Below are positions 34,240-42,684 of a DNA stretch of 64,000 nucleotides, piece after piece. Both the position numbers and the translations under genes were made by a program. The stretch comes from DASQHW01 sp038238245 (GTDB taxonomy: Bacteria; Actinomycetota; Acidimicrobiia; IMCC26256; PALSA-610), in assembly GCA_038238245.1 (NCBI GenBank), contig JBBRXX010000025.1, forward strand, positions 1 through 64,000, in the 5' to 3' direction. The notes below the pieces were generated by a model. It had not been told where the DNA came from and ran no database searches. It saw only the letters and a program-made list of their open reading frames with translations. How positions within the stretch are numbered: the first letter of the stretch is position 1; every line of letters begins with the position of its first letter.

Positions 34240-35016
34240 GTGACCTGGTTCCGCCGCAAGCGTGCGCGTCTCGAGGAGCCGTTCCCGGCGGCGTGGCGCG
34301 CGATCCTCGACGCCAACGTCGTGCACTGGTCGTACGTCACCGTCGACGAGCGGGAGCACCTCGAGGACACGATCCTCTGGCTCGTCGTGGACAAGCGCTG
34401 GGAGGCCGCTCGCGGCTTCGAGCTCACCGACGAGATCCGCGTGACGATCGCCGCGCAGGCCGCGCTCCTGGTGCTCGGCTTCGACGACGATCCGTACGAG
34501 AACGTCGGCACGATCATCGTGCACCCGACGACGATGACCTTCACTGGTCCGCGCGGCGGCACGATCCCCGGGACGGTCGTGGATGCGCCGCTGCATGCGC
34601 TCGGTGTCGCGCAATACGACGGGCCGGTGATCATCGCGTGGGACGAGGCGCTCGCGTGTGCCCGTCATCCCGAGCGGGGCCACAACGTCGTGTACCACGA
34701 GTTCGCGCACAAGCTCGACATGCTCGACGGCGTGATCGACGGGACGCCGCCGCTCCCGACCAGGGAGGCGATGCAGCGCTGGATCGAGGTGTGCACCGCC
34801 GAGTACGCATCGCTGCAACGCGGCGATTCCGATCCGCTCCTCGGGAGCTACGCCGGCGTCGACCCGGCCGAGTTCTTCGCAGTGACGACCGAGCTGTTCT
34901 TCGATCTCCCGGTCGAGCTCGAAGAGGCGAAGCCGGCGCTGTACGGCGTGCTCAACGACTTCTACCGCCAGGATCCCGCGCAGCGGGTCCGTGACTACTC
35001 CTCCCAGCGGAAGTAG
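34240..35016 (+). CDS. MtfA-family zinc peptidase
   Basis: A 258-residue protein of the MtfA (Mlc titration factor A) family, M90 zinc metallopeptidases. The HExxH motif is HEFAHKLD at 153-160, with a downstream 'EFFAVTTELFFDLP' giving the third ligand Glu. E. coli MtfA binds the repressor Mlc and tunes glucose uptake; the role here is unknown. GTG 34240 follows CACAAT at 34228-34233 by 6 nt. Its end overlaps the convergent ABC permease gene by 22 bp. Confidence 0.87.
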   Translation: MTWFRRKRARLEEPFPAAWRAILDANVVHWSYVTVDEREHLEDTILWLVVDKRWEAARGFELTDEIRVTIAAQAALLVLGFDDDPYENVGTIIVHPTTMTFTGPRGGTIPGTVVDAPLHALGVAQYDGPVIIAWDEALACARHPERGHNVVYHEFAHKLDMLDGVIDGTPPLPTREAMQRWIEVCTAEYASLQRGDSDPLLGSYAGVDPAEFFAVTTELFFDLPVELEEAKPALYGVLNDFYRQDPAQRVRDYSSQRK

Positions 35017-35723
35017 CGCGCCGCGAGCAGCGGCGCGGCGATCGCCCACGCGACGAGGACCATCAGCTCGCCGACGGGGAATGCCCGCGACGCGAGGACC
35101 GCGCGTACCGTCTCCGACAACGCGGCCGCGGGCAGCAGCTTGGCGAAGTCCTGCATCGCCGCCGGCAGCTTCGAGAGCGGATACGCCATGCCGCCGAGGA
35201 ACAGCAGCACGAGGAACAACCCGTTGGCAGCCGCGAGGTTGGCCTCGGCGCGCAGCGTGCCCGCCATCAGCATGCCGATGCCGGCGAACGCCACCGTGCC
35301 GAGCAGCAAGAGGCCGGCCGCGGGCGCGATTCCCGCGGGCACGTCCCATCCGATCGCCGCGCCGACCACGACGACGAGCAGCACCTGCACGAGCTCGATG
35401 GCGAGCACCGTCGCGGTCTTCGCCATCAGCAGTCCGCCCCGCGACAACGGCGTGGCACCGAGCCGCTTGAGCACGCCGTAGCGCCGCTCGAATCCGGTGG
35501 CGATGCCGAGCGACACCATCGCGGCCGCCATGACCGACAGCGAGAGGACACCCGGCACCAGGAAGTCCACGGGGTCGGCGAAGTCGGTCGCGATCGTGTC
35601 CACCTTGGCGAAGAACACCAGGATGCCGAGCGGGATCGCGAGCGTGACCATCATGTTCTCGCCCCGGCGCAGCTGGAGCATCGTCTCCGCCCGCGCCTGC
35701 GCGACCAGCGCCCGGCGGGTCAT
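34995..35723 (-). CDS. ABC-2 type exporter permease
   Basis: A 242-residue integral membrane protein with six predicted spans (for example VTLAIPLGILVFFA, GVLSLSVMAAAMVSLGIA, VLAIELVQVLLVVVVGAA, GLLLLGTVAFAGIGMLMAG). 'GFERRYGVLKRLGATPLSR' is the cytoplasmic coupling segment typical of ABC-2 permeases. The ATG overlaps the stop of the ATPase gene by 4 bp. Together they form a half-transporter pair for drugs or lipids. Confidence 0.9.
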   Translation of the reverse strand: MTRRALVAQARAETMLQLRRGENMMVTLAIPLGILVFFAKVDTIATDFADPVDFLVPGVLSLSVMAAAMVSLGIATGFERRYGVLKRLGATPLSRGGLLMAKTATVLAIELVQVLLVVVVGAAIGWDVPAGIAPAAGLLLLGTVAFAGIGMLMAGTLRAEANLAAANGLFLVLLFLGGMAYPLSKLPAAMQDFAKLLPAAALSETVRAVLASRAFPVGELMVLVAWAIAAPLLAARYFRWEE

Positions 35724-36658
35724 GAGCGTTCCTCGGCCGTGATCTGCAGGAACACTTCCTCCAGGGAACGCCGGCCGGATTGCAGTGCGACGAGCGTGAC
35801 GTCGTGATCTCGGAGGAAACATGCGAGCGCTGCCACCCGGGCCGGGGTGCCGATGGCCCGCACGAGATACTCGCCCGCGCGATCCTCGACGACGTCCGCG
35901 GGATCGACGTCGAGCGCGCGGGCGAGGCCCATCGTGTCGATGCCCGGTGTGGCCGCGAACCAGATCTCGTCGGCGGCGGCATAGCGCGTGAGCTCGGCGG
36001 GTGAACCGAGGGCCGCGAGCTTGCCGCCCGCGATGATCGCGACGCGGTCGCACAGCTGCTCGGCCTCGTCCATCGCGTGCGTCGTCAGGAGCACCGTGAC
36101 CCCGCGTGCGCGGAGATCGCGTACGAGCTGCCACGTCGTGGCTCGCGCGTGCGGGTCCATTCCGGCCGTCGGCTCGTCGAGGAACAGCACCTGCGGCTTG
36201 CCGATGAGGGCACAAGCAAGGCTGAGCCGCTGCGCCTGCCCGCCCGACAATCGCCGCACGGGTGTCGCAGCGGTGTCGCGGAGACCGACGACCTCGAGCA
36301 TCGCTTCGGGGTCTTCGGGCTCGTCGTAGTAGGCGGCGAACAGTCGCAGCAGCTCGAGGGGCTTGAGGCCCGGGTAGAGGCCACCTTCCTGCAGCATCAC
36401 ACCGATGCGGGGCTTGAGCTCGCGGCCCTGCTTGATCGGATCGAGGCCGAGCACCCGCACCCTCCCGGCGTCGGGGGTGCGATATCCCTCGAGGATCTCC
36501 ACGGTGGTCGTCTTCCCGGCGCCGTTCGGGCCCAGCAGTCCGAACACCTCGCCGCGCGCGACGTCGAACGAGAGCCCGTCGACCGCGGGGGTCGCGCCGT
36601 AGTGCTTCTCGAGCCCGGCGACATGTACCGCGAGGCTCTTGCCGTCCGCGGCCTGCAT
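35720..36658 (-). CDS. ABC exporter ATP-binding protein (DrrA/CcmA-like)
   Basis: A 312-residue ABC ATPase: Walker A GPNGAGKTTT (near 42-51), Q-loop 'IGVMLQEGGLYPGLK', signature 'RRLSGGQAQRLSLACAL', Walker B 'QVLFLDEPTAGMDP' and the switch His in 'LLTTHAMDEAEQLC'. A C-terminal domain of about 90 residues follows, as in daunorubicin-type DrrA proteins. I use the ATG at 36658; the frame runs on upstream, but that stretch reads into the polyprenyl synthase gene. Two bases separate it from that gene's stop. Confidence 0.93.
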   Translation of the reverse strand: MQAADGKSLAVHVAGLEKHYGATPAVDGLSFDVARGEVFGLLGPNGAGKTTTVEILEGYRTPDAGRVRVLGLDPIKQGRELKPRIGVMLQEGGLYPGLKPLELLRLFAAYYDEPEDPEAMLEVVGLRDTAATPVRRLSGGQAQRLSLACALIGKPQVLFLDEPTAGMDPHARATTWQLVRDLRARGVTVLLTTHAMDEAEQLCDRVAIIAGGKLAALGSPAELTRYAAADEIWFAATPGIDTMGLARALDVDPADVVEDRAGEYLVRAIGTPARVAALACFLRDHDVTLVALQSGRRSLEEVFLQITAEERS

Positions 36659-36660
36659 CC

Positions 36661-37734
36661 CTAACGATCCCGCCAGGCGACGTACACCGCGAGATCGTCG
36701 AGCCAGGCACATGCGTCACCGGCCAACGGCGCGTCGGTGATCGCACTGCGAGCGGTCGTCACCAACCGGCCGATCTCGGCTTCGATCTCATCGAGCGCAC
36801 CTGTGCGCACGAAGACGTCCTGCAGTGCGTGCACATCGTCGAGATTCAGATCCATTGCGCCGAGGCGCGCCAACGTGTCCCGATCGGTCGCGGTCGCCCG
36901 CGCGAACGCCGACGCGACGAGTGGGGTCGGCTTGCCCTCGCGCAAGTCGTCGCCGACCGGCTTTCCGGTGATCTCGGCGTCGCCGAACGCGCCAAGCACA
37001 TCGTCGCGCAGTTGGAACGCGCGGCCGAGCGGGAGCCCGATGGCTGACAGCGCTGGCGCGAGCGCGTCGCGCCGGCCCGCGAGCGCGGCGCCGAGGTGCA
37101 GCGGCCGCTCGACCGTGTACTTGCCCGACTTGAACGTGGCGATGCGGTGCGCGAGCGCGCGCTCGGTGTTCGCGGCCGCGGTGCCCATGAGGTCGAGCGA
37201 CTGACCGATGCAGAGCTCGATACGGAGCTCGTCGTAGACCTCCTGCGCCGCGGGCGGCGCGTGCCGCATGAGCACGTCGGCATAGACGATCGCGAAGTCA
37301 CCGACGAGGATCGCCATGCCCTCGCCGAAGCGCCGCGCTTCACCGCGCCAGGCCGCGTGCGCGTGACGGCGGACGAAGTGCCGGTGCACGGCATCGTGGC
37401 CGCGTCGTGTCTCGGAGCCGTCCATCACGTCGTCGTGCACGAGCGCGAAGGTGTGCACGAGCTCGAGCGCGGCAGCTGCGTCGGCAGCGCCCCGGTCTTC
37501 TGGATCGCCACCCGCGCCGACGTACGCGCAATGACAGAACGCGGGCCGGAGACGCTTGCCGCCCGCATCGATGAAGCGGCGAAGCTCCTCGATCGGCTCC
37601 GCGAGCGCGCTGTCGACGGCGCGCCACCGGACCAGCTCGGCGTCGAGGAGCGCGGCAAGCCGTGCCTCGACGCGGGTCGCGACCGGCCGGAGCGACGCGG
37701 GAAACGTTGCTTCCTGCCGCCCCGTCTGCGTCAT
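36661..37734 (-). CDS. Polyprenyl diphosphate synthase (FPP/GGPP type)
   Basis: A 357-residue trans-prenyltransferase. The first aspartate-rich motif is 'LVHDDVMDGSETRRG' (DDxxD as DDVMD); the second is 'QLRDDVLGAFGD', with Gly in place of the last Asp, a variant common in actinobacterial paralogs. 'DAGGKRLRPAFCH' near 72-84 binds isopentenyl diphosphate. Bulky residues before the first motif (FAL) suggest short to medium chains. The ATG at 37734 follows TACGTT (37741-37746) by 6 nt. It is the first gene before an ABC exporter pair. Confidence 0.9.
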   Translation of the reverse strand: MTQTGRQEATFPASLRPVATRVEARLAALLDAELVRWRAVDSALAEPIEELRRFIDAGGKRLRPAFCHCAYVGAGGDPEDRGAADAAAALELVHTFALVHDDVMDGSETRRGHDAVHRHFVRRHAHAAWRGEARRFGEGMAILVGDFAIVYADVLMRHAPPAAQEVYDELRIELCIGQSLDLMGTAAANTERALAHRIATFKSGKYTVERPLHLGAALAGRRDALAPALSAIGLPLGRAFQLRDDVLGAFGDAEITGKPVGDDLREGKPTPLVASAFARATATDRDTLARLGAMDLNLDDVHALQDVFVRTGALDEIEAEIGRLVTTARSAITDAPLAGDACAWLDDLAVYVAWRDR

Positions 37735-37884
37735 GATTCGAACGTAGCCGGACGCCGCGGTGAGCGAGGCAACGGAGTCGCCGCGCGAGCGCGCCGGGTA
37801 TTCCGGGGCTGAGCGAACGCGACCACGAAGGAAGGCTAGGCGGCTTCTCCGAGCCGGGCCGGGCGTCGGTCGTACCCTGGACAC

Positions 37885-38322
37885 GTGCCCGAGTACCTGT
37901 CCGACGCATGGGTCGACGCGCTCGACGATGCACTCCAGGCGTCGGCCACCGTGGCGGCGGTCGCGGCGGTCGCGCCGCTGGTGATCGAGCAGGTCGTGCG
38001 CGACGTCCCGGCCCACGGCGAGGTGCGCTACCGCGTCTGGATCGACGCGCACGGCGGACACGCGGGCCGGATTGCCGCGGGGAGCGAGCGCGACACGCCG
38101 CCGGACATCCGCCTCAGCACCGACTACGGCACCGCGACCGCGATCGCGCGCGGGAGCGAGAACGCGCAGACGGCGCTCGCACGCGGCCGGCTGCAGCTCG
38201 GTGGGACCGTCGACGTGCTGACGCGCCACGCGGACGCGCTGGCCGCGCTCGGCGACGCGACCGCGGCGCTGCGGGCCGCGACGACGTACGGCGCCGGTGC
38301 CGCCGCGGATGAATCGCCGTAG
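37885..38322 (+). CDS. SCP2-like sterol-carrier domain protein
   Basis: A 145-residue protein beginning MPEYLSDAWVDALDDALQAS, with 'VRYRVWIDAHGGHAGRIAAG' and 'ENAQTALARGRLQLGGTVDV' as in small actinobacterial SCP2 sterol-transfer-like proteins that bind lipids or acyl-CoA. There is no signal peptide. GTG 37885 lies 6 nt after TACCCT (37873-37878), so it is probably leaderless. It is divergent from the polyprenyl synthase gene and followed after 9 bp by a hypothetical gene with its own -10. Confidence 0.75.
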   Translation: MPEYLSDAWVDALDDALQASATVAAVAAVAPLVIEQVVRDVPAHGEVRYRVWIDAHGGHAGRIAAGSERDTPPDIRLSTDYGTATAIARGSENAQTALARGRLQLGGTVDVLTRHADALAALGDATAALRAATTYGAGAAADESP

Positions 38323-38331
38323 GATCCGCGC

Positions 38332-39132
38332 ATGTGGGGTGAAGTGACACCCGCCGAGCGCCTGCGCGCCGTGACCCGTCGGAGCGTCGACGACGACCGT
38401 CTCGCGGCCGAGGCCGCCGACGCGCTGGCCGGCTTCGCCGACGAGCCGGCGTCGCTGGTCGTGGCCTGCCGGCGCGTGCTCGCCCATCATCGGACCCACG
38501 GACCGCTGTGGTGGGTGTGTGCACGGATTCTCGCCGCGGCCGAGCCGGCGACCGCTGCGGGCGTCGCGGTGCGGGAGCTGGAAGCCGATCGCACCGGTGA
38601 GCGCCTTGGCGCGACGCTGCCGCTGCTGGACGACGGCGAGGTCGTGGCGGCGATCGGCTGGCCGGAGGCGGTGGACGAGGCGTTCATCGAGCGGTTCGAC
38701 ATCGAGGGCGTCGCAATTCGCGTCGAAGGTGCCGATCCCACCCGGGCGCTGCGACGCCGGCGCAGTGATCACACCGTGCGCGTTGTCAACCCGTGGGATC
38801 CCTCGCTCGGTCGCGTCGCGCGGCTTCTCGTGCCGGCGTCGGCCATCGGCCCCGAGCGGGCGCTGGTGCCGCTCGGGACCGCGGACGCGCTGGCGACGAT
38901 AGGCAGCGCGGCGACCGAGGTGTGGCTGGTCGGCGGCGTCGGTCGGGTGCTGCCGGGCCGGCTGTACGACATGGTCGCGTCGTCGGCGTCCGACAATGAC
39001 CTGGAGGAGATCTCCCTGCAGCGCTTCGACCGCCTGGCCGGGCCCCGGGGGGTGGAGCGCACCGCCGATGCCGCCGCCCGCGTCGACTGCCCGGTCGTTC
39101 CCGAGCTCCTCCGCCCGCTGGGCGACGCCTGA
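38332..39132 (+). CDS. Conserved hypothetical protein, possibly eIF2B/NagB-like fold
   Basis: A 266-residue protein with an N-terminal helical part (1-75) and a C-terminal alpha/beta part. 'LLVPASAIGPERALVPLGTA' and 'EVWLVGGVGRVLPGRLYDMV' recall the last strands of eIF2B-alpha/MtnA-like proteins, but the catalytic residues of MtnA are not evident, so this is only a suggestion. The ATG at 38332 follows TAGGAT (38320-38325) by 6 nt. It converges with fxsA. Confidence 0.6.
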   Translation: MWGEVTPAERLRAVTRRSVDDDRLAAEAADALAGFADEPASLVVACRRVLAHHRTHGPLWWVCARILAAAEPATAAGVAVRELEADRTGERLGATLPLLDDGEVVAAIGWPEAVDEAFIERFDIEGVAIRVEGADPTRALRRRRSDHTVRVVNPWDPSLGRVARLLVPASAIGPERALVPLGTADALATIGSAATEVWLVGGVGRVLPGRLYDMVASSASDNDLEEISLQRFDRLAGPRGVERTADAAARVDCPVVPELLRPLGDA

Positions 39133-39148
39133 CGGCGTGCGCGCCGCC

Positions 39149-39565
39149 TCAGACGTCGATGACGTCCGGAGGCCCGTCGTCGCGCCGGGCCGGCGGACCG
39201 CCGGAGACCTGCAGTTGGAAACGCCGCTTGACCAGCGTGCGGGCGAGCGCCCGGGTCGGCGGGAACAGCAGGAGCAGGCCGAAGCCGTCGGTGACGAAAC
39301 CGGGGAAGATCAGGAGCGTCGCGCCGAGCAGCACGAGTCCGGCGTCGATGAGCTCATTGGTCGGCATGCGGCCCGCGTCGAGCTGCTCCCGCAGCCGCCG
39401 CAGCACCCAGAACCCCTCGTGCTTGGCGAGCCAGACGCCGCCGATCGAGAACAGCACGAGGAGGCCGATCGTGTTCAGCGCGCCGATCGCGGAGCCCACC
39501 TGCACGATCACGTAGATCTCGACCAGCGGGAGCACGATGAACGCGAGGGCGATCAGCGCGAGCAT
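39149..39565 (-). CDS. fxsA: FxsA family membrane protein
   Basis: A 138-residue FxsA homolog, a polytopic inner-membrane protein whose E. coli member, when overproduced, blocks F-plasmid exclusion of phage T7. Hydrophobic segments at about 1-22 (ALIALAFIVLPLVEIYVIV), 27-46 (IGALNTIGLLVLFSIGGVWL) and 74-100 are typical, as is 'GFWVLRRLREQLDAGRMPTN'. The C-terminal tail is Pro-, Arg- and Asp-rich. The ATG follows TACCAT (39572-39577) by 6 nt. It converges with the hypothetical gene at 38332; an ACGCC/GGCGT hairpin lies between them near 39125. Confidence 0.85.
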   Translation of the reverse strand: MLALIALAFIVLPLVEIYVIVQVGSAIGALNTIGLLVLFSIGGVWLAKHEGFWVLRRLREQLDAGRMPTNELIDAGLVLLGATLLIFPGFVTDGFGLLLLFPPTRALARTLVKRRFQLQVSGGPPARRDDGPPDVIDV

Positions 39566-39609
39566 GGAGCGATGGTACCCAGGCCCCTCGCCGACGGATC
39601 CCCGCGCCC

Positions 39610-41061
39610 ATGACCGGCGACACGGACGACCAACCGGTTCCGCCCATCGAGCTCGGGCCGATCTCGAACGGCGAGTACCTGCCGTGGCCGCCGACCGAAG
39701 TGACGCGTGAGGCCGTCCGCCGCCTGCGCGCCATCACCGACGACGTCGCGCCCCGGCACAACATGAGCCGTCGTGATTTCCTACGTTCGAGCTGCGGTAC
39801 CGCCGCTGCGTTGTTCGTGCTCGCCGCGTGTGCGAGCGAGTCCAAGAAGGCGAAGGGTCAGGCGCCGGGCGGCACCTTCACCGTGCCGCGCACCGCCACG
39901 ACCGATCCCGCGCACGCGCGGGAGGTGCTCGGTGGCGACGAATTCGTCTTCGACGTGCAAACGCACCTCCTCGAGTACGGGCCCGGCGCGCAAAGTAGCT
40001 TCGCCGCCGGGTTCCCCTACTTCGGCTGCGGTGAGGCAGACGGGCTGCAGTGCTTCGGCATCGACCATTGGTTCCGCGAGGTGTTCGTGCGCTCTGACAC
40101 CACGATGGCGGTGATCTCGGCCGTGCCGCTTCTCACCGACCCGAACCCGTTGTCGATCGATGTCATGGAACAGGCGCGAGCTGCGGCCAAGCGCGTGTGC
40201 GGCGACGACAAGCGCGTGTTCCTGCACGGCCAGGTGAACCCGAACGTCGGCGATGTGCAACAAGAGCTCGATCACATGCGTGCGATGGCGTCCGCGCACC
40301 CGGTCGCGGCGTGGAAGGTCTATACGCACGTGCCCGGGAATCGGGGGTGGTGGCTCGACGATCACGACCCGGACGCGGTGCGCTGCGGCCAGGCCTTCGT
40401 CGACACGGTCCGTGAGATCGGGCCGCCGATCGTGTGTGTGCACAAGGGGCTCGGCGCCAACAGTCAGTACTCGTCGCCGATGGACATCGGGCCGGTGGCG
40501 AAGGCCAACCCGGACATCACCTTCGTCGTGTACCACTCGGGATACGACGGCCCCAACGAGGGACCGTACGACGCGGGCGACGCGGACCACGGCGTCAATC
40601 GCCTCATCGCGAGCCTCGACGGCGCGGGCATCGCACCGCACACGAACGTCTACGCGGAGCTCGGGTCCACATGGTTCCTGGCGATGCGCGATCCGACGCA
40701 GGCCGCCCACGTGCTCGGGAAGCTGCTCGCGCGCGTCGGCGACGACCGCGTGCTCTGGGGGACGGACTCGATCTGGTACGGCTCACCACAACCGCAGATC
40801 GAGGCACTCCGTACCTTCGCGATCAGCAACGAGCTCCAGGATCGCTTCCACTACCCCGAGTTGACCGACGCCCTGCGCCGCAAGGTGTTCGGCGCCAACG
40901 CGGCCCGGCTCTACGGTGTCGACGCACCCGTCCGGCAGAAGTGCAATGCGTCGCCCGACCAATTGGCGCAGCTGCGCGCCGCGCTGCCGCCACCCCGCGC
41001 CTACGGTCCCCGTACGATCGCCGAAGCCGCCGCCCACATGCGCGAGCACTTCGTCGCCTGA
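39610..41061 (+). CDS. Tat-exported amidohydrolase family 2 lipoprotein
   Basis: A 483-residue metal-dependent hydrolase (amidohydrolase-2, ACMSD-like barrel). The Tat motif is SRRDFLRSS at 53-61 with a following hydrophobic stretch and a lipobox-like LAACA, so it is probably folded and exported as a lipoprotein. The barrel starts with 'EFVFDVQTHLLEYGP', where the usual HxH is QTH, and has 'CVHKGLG', 'FVVYHSGYDG' and 'RVLWGTDSIWYGSP' with the final metal-ligand Asp. A 52-residue region precedes the Tat motif, unusually long unless translation starts at Met52. The substrate is unknown. Confidence 0.82.
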   Translation: MTGDTDDQPVPPIELGPISNGEYLPWPPTEVTREAVRRLRAITDDVAPRHNMSRRDFLRSSCGTAAALFVLAACASESKKAKGQAPGGTFTVPRTATTDPAHAREVLGGDEFVFDVQTHLLEYGPGAQSSFAAGFPYFGCGEADGLQCFGIDHWFREVFVRSDTTMAVISAVPLLTDPNPLSIDVMEQARAAAKRVCGDDKRVFLHGQVNPNVGDVQQELDHMRAMASAHPVAAWKVYTHVPGNRGWWLDDHDPDAVRCGQAFVDTVREIGPPIVCVHKGLGANSQYSSPMDIGPVAKANPDITFVVYHSGYDGPNEGPYDAGDADHGVNRLIASLDGAGIAPHTNVYAELGSTWFLAMRDPTQAAHVLGKLLARVGDDRVLWGTDSIWYGSPQPQIEALRTFAISNELQDRFHYPELTDALRRKVFGANAARLYGVDAPVRQKCNASPDQLAQLRAALPPPRAYGPRTIAEAAAHMREHFVA

Positions 41062-41065
41062 CCCT

Positions 41066-41108
41066 GTTTGCAACGAAACGAACCGCGGCGGCCGCTTCCG
41101 TTGCAAAC
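41066..41108. terminator. Inverted repeat between convergent genes, probable bidirectional terminator
   Basis: GTTTGCAACG (41066-41075) and CGTTGCAAAC (41099-41108) are perfect 10-bp inverted repeats, separated by 23 bp rich in GC (containing CGCGGCGGCCGC). They fill the gap between the amidohydrolase stop and the SDR stop. The design suits termination from both sides. No T-run is present. Confidence 0.65.
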
Positions 41109-41867
41109 TTAGAATGGGCCCCCGTCGACGCCGATGCGTTGACCGGTGATGTACGACGCCTGCTCCGACACGACGAAGCGCACCGCGTCGGCGACCTCTT
41201 CGGGCGAGCACACGTGGCCGAACGCGGCGTTCTGGTCCATCGTGCGGATGTCGTCGACCCCCATCGCGCCCTTCACGAGGCGGCGGCCCATCTCGGTGTC
41301 GACGAGCCCGGGCGCAACGACATTCACGTGGATGCCGTTGCGCCGTTCCTCACGGGCGAGGGTCATCGCGAGCGCTTCCAGTGCCGCCTTCGCCATGTTG
41401 TACGGCGCCGAGTTCGCGCCCATGTGCACGGTCGCCGCGCTCGAGATCATGACGATGTCGCCGCGCGGCTGCTCGCGCATCGACGGAAGGACGAGCTTGC
41501 TGCATGCCCACGCCCCGAACGCGTGCGTCCGGAGGAGCCGGTCGATCTCGGCGGGATCCGTCTTCGCCACGGTCTGGCCGCGGGACGCGACGCCCGCGTT
41601 GTTGACGAGGATGTCGATCTTGCCGAGATCGGCGAGCGCCTGCTGCACCATCTGCTCGCACTGGGCGTAGTCGTCGATGGAGGCGGCGTACGCAGCCGCG
41701 CGCCGGCCGACCTTCTCGATCTCCGCGACGGTCTCGCTCGCCGCGTCCGCGTCCCGCCGATAGTTGATGGCGACGTCGGCGCCGTCCTCGGCGAGACCGA
41801 GCGCGATCGCCTTTCCGATGCCGCGCCCGCCTCCGGTGACGAGCGCGACTCGTCCTTCCAGACCCAT
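41109..41867 (-). CDS. Short-chain dehydrogenase (FabG-like)
   Basis: A 252-residue classical SDR: TGGGRGIG at 11-18, 'NNAG' near 89, Ser in 'VMISSAATV', YNMAK active site, and 'GQRIGVDGGPF' at the end. It resembles 3-oxoacyl-ACP/CoA reductases, and the adjacent enoyl-CoA hydratase makes a fatty-acyl-CoA role plausible. It starts 10 bp after the hydratase stop with a GGGAG site, so the SDR, hydratase and exonuclease genes form one leftward unit. Confidence 0.88.
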   Translation of the reverse strand: MGLEGRVALVTGGGRGIGKAIALGLAEDGADVAINYRRDADAASETVAEIEKVGRRAAAYAASIDDYAQCEQMVQQALADLGKIDILVNNAGVASRGQTVAKTDPAEIDRLLRTHAFGAWACSKLVLPSMREQPRGDIVMISSAATVHMGANSAPYNMAKAALEALAMTLAREERRNGIHVNVVAPGLVDTEMGRRLVKGAMGVDDIRTMDQNAAFGHVCSPEEVADAVRFVVSEQASYITGQRIGVDGGPF

Positions 41868-41877
41868 TAATGCTCCC

Positions 41878-42684
41878 CTACTCGTCGGTGAAATGCGGCG
41901 GGCGCTTCTCCGCGAACGCCGACATCGCCTCGGTCAGGTCGCCGGTGAAGCTCGACAACACCTGCGTGCGGTTCTCGAGGTCGATGCCCGCCTGCAACGA
42001 GCCGATCTCCAGCTGGCTCCACATGACTTCCTTGGTCATGCGGACGCCGAACGGACTGTTCCCCGCGATCAGCTCGGCCGTCTCCAATGCGGCGTCGACG
42101 ACCTCACCGTCGGGAACGACGCGCGTCACCAGGCCGATACGGTCGGCCTCGCCAGCATCGATGAGCCGTCCGGTCAACAGCAGCTCGAACGCGCGGGACG
42201 CGCCGATCAGGCGCGGCAGCATCCACGACACCCCGATGTCGCAGCCCGACAGGCCGACGCGGATGAACGCCACGTTGAAGCGCGCCGAGGCGGCCGCGAT
42301 ACGCACGTCGCTTGCGAGCGCAAGCGCGAGGCCGCCGCCCGACGCGGCCCCGTTCACCGCCGCGATGACCGGCTGCGGTACCGCACGCATCCTCGGCACG
42401 AGGCCGGCGATCATCTTCTGGACGGTCATGCCGGCCTGGGCCCGGCCCATTCCTTCGGTCGTCGGCGGGCTGGCACCCTCGCTGAGGTCGAGCCCGGCGC
42501 AGAAACCTCGTCCGGCCCCGGTGAGCACGATCACGCGACAGCTGCGGTCGGCCGCGAGCTCGTCGAGCGCGTCGTACAACCCCGCGACCAACGCGTGATT
42601 CATCGCGTTCAGTCGCTCGGGCCGGTTCAACGTGATCTTTGCAATCCCCGGCCGCACCGGCTCCACCACCACAGATTGATTCAA
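41878..42684 (-). CDS. Enoyl-CoA hydratase/isomerase family protein
   Basis: A 268-residue crotonase-fold protein. 'RVIVLTGAGRGFCAGLDLSE' near 50-69 and 'AVNGAASGGGLALALASDVR' near 109-128 form the oxyanion hole and CoA pocket; 'RFNVAFIRVGLSGCDIGVSW' follows where hydratases keep a catalytic Glu, here Gly/Cys-Asp, so the reaction may differ from simple hydration. It starts at TTG 42684, supported by a GAGGAGG site. That TTG overlaps the exonuclease stop (TTGA). Confidence 0.85.
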   Translation of the reverse strand: MNQSVVVEPVRPGIAKITLNRPERLNAMNHALVAGLYDALDELAADRSCRVIVLTGAGRGFCAGLDLSEGASPPTTEGMGRAQAGMTVQKMIAGLVPRMRAVPQPVIAAVNGAASGGGLALALASDVRIAAASARFNVAFIRVGLSGCDIGVSWMLPRLIGASRAFELLLTGRLIDAGEADRIGLVTRVVPDGEVVDAALETAELIAGNSPFGVRMTKEVMWSQLEIGSLQAGIDLENRTQVLSSFTGDLTEAMSAFAEKRPPHFTDE

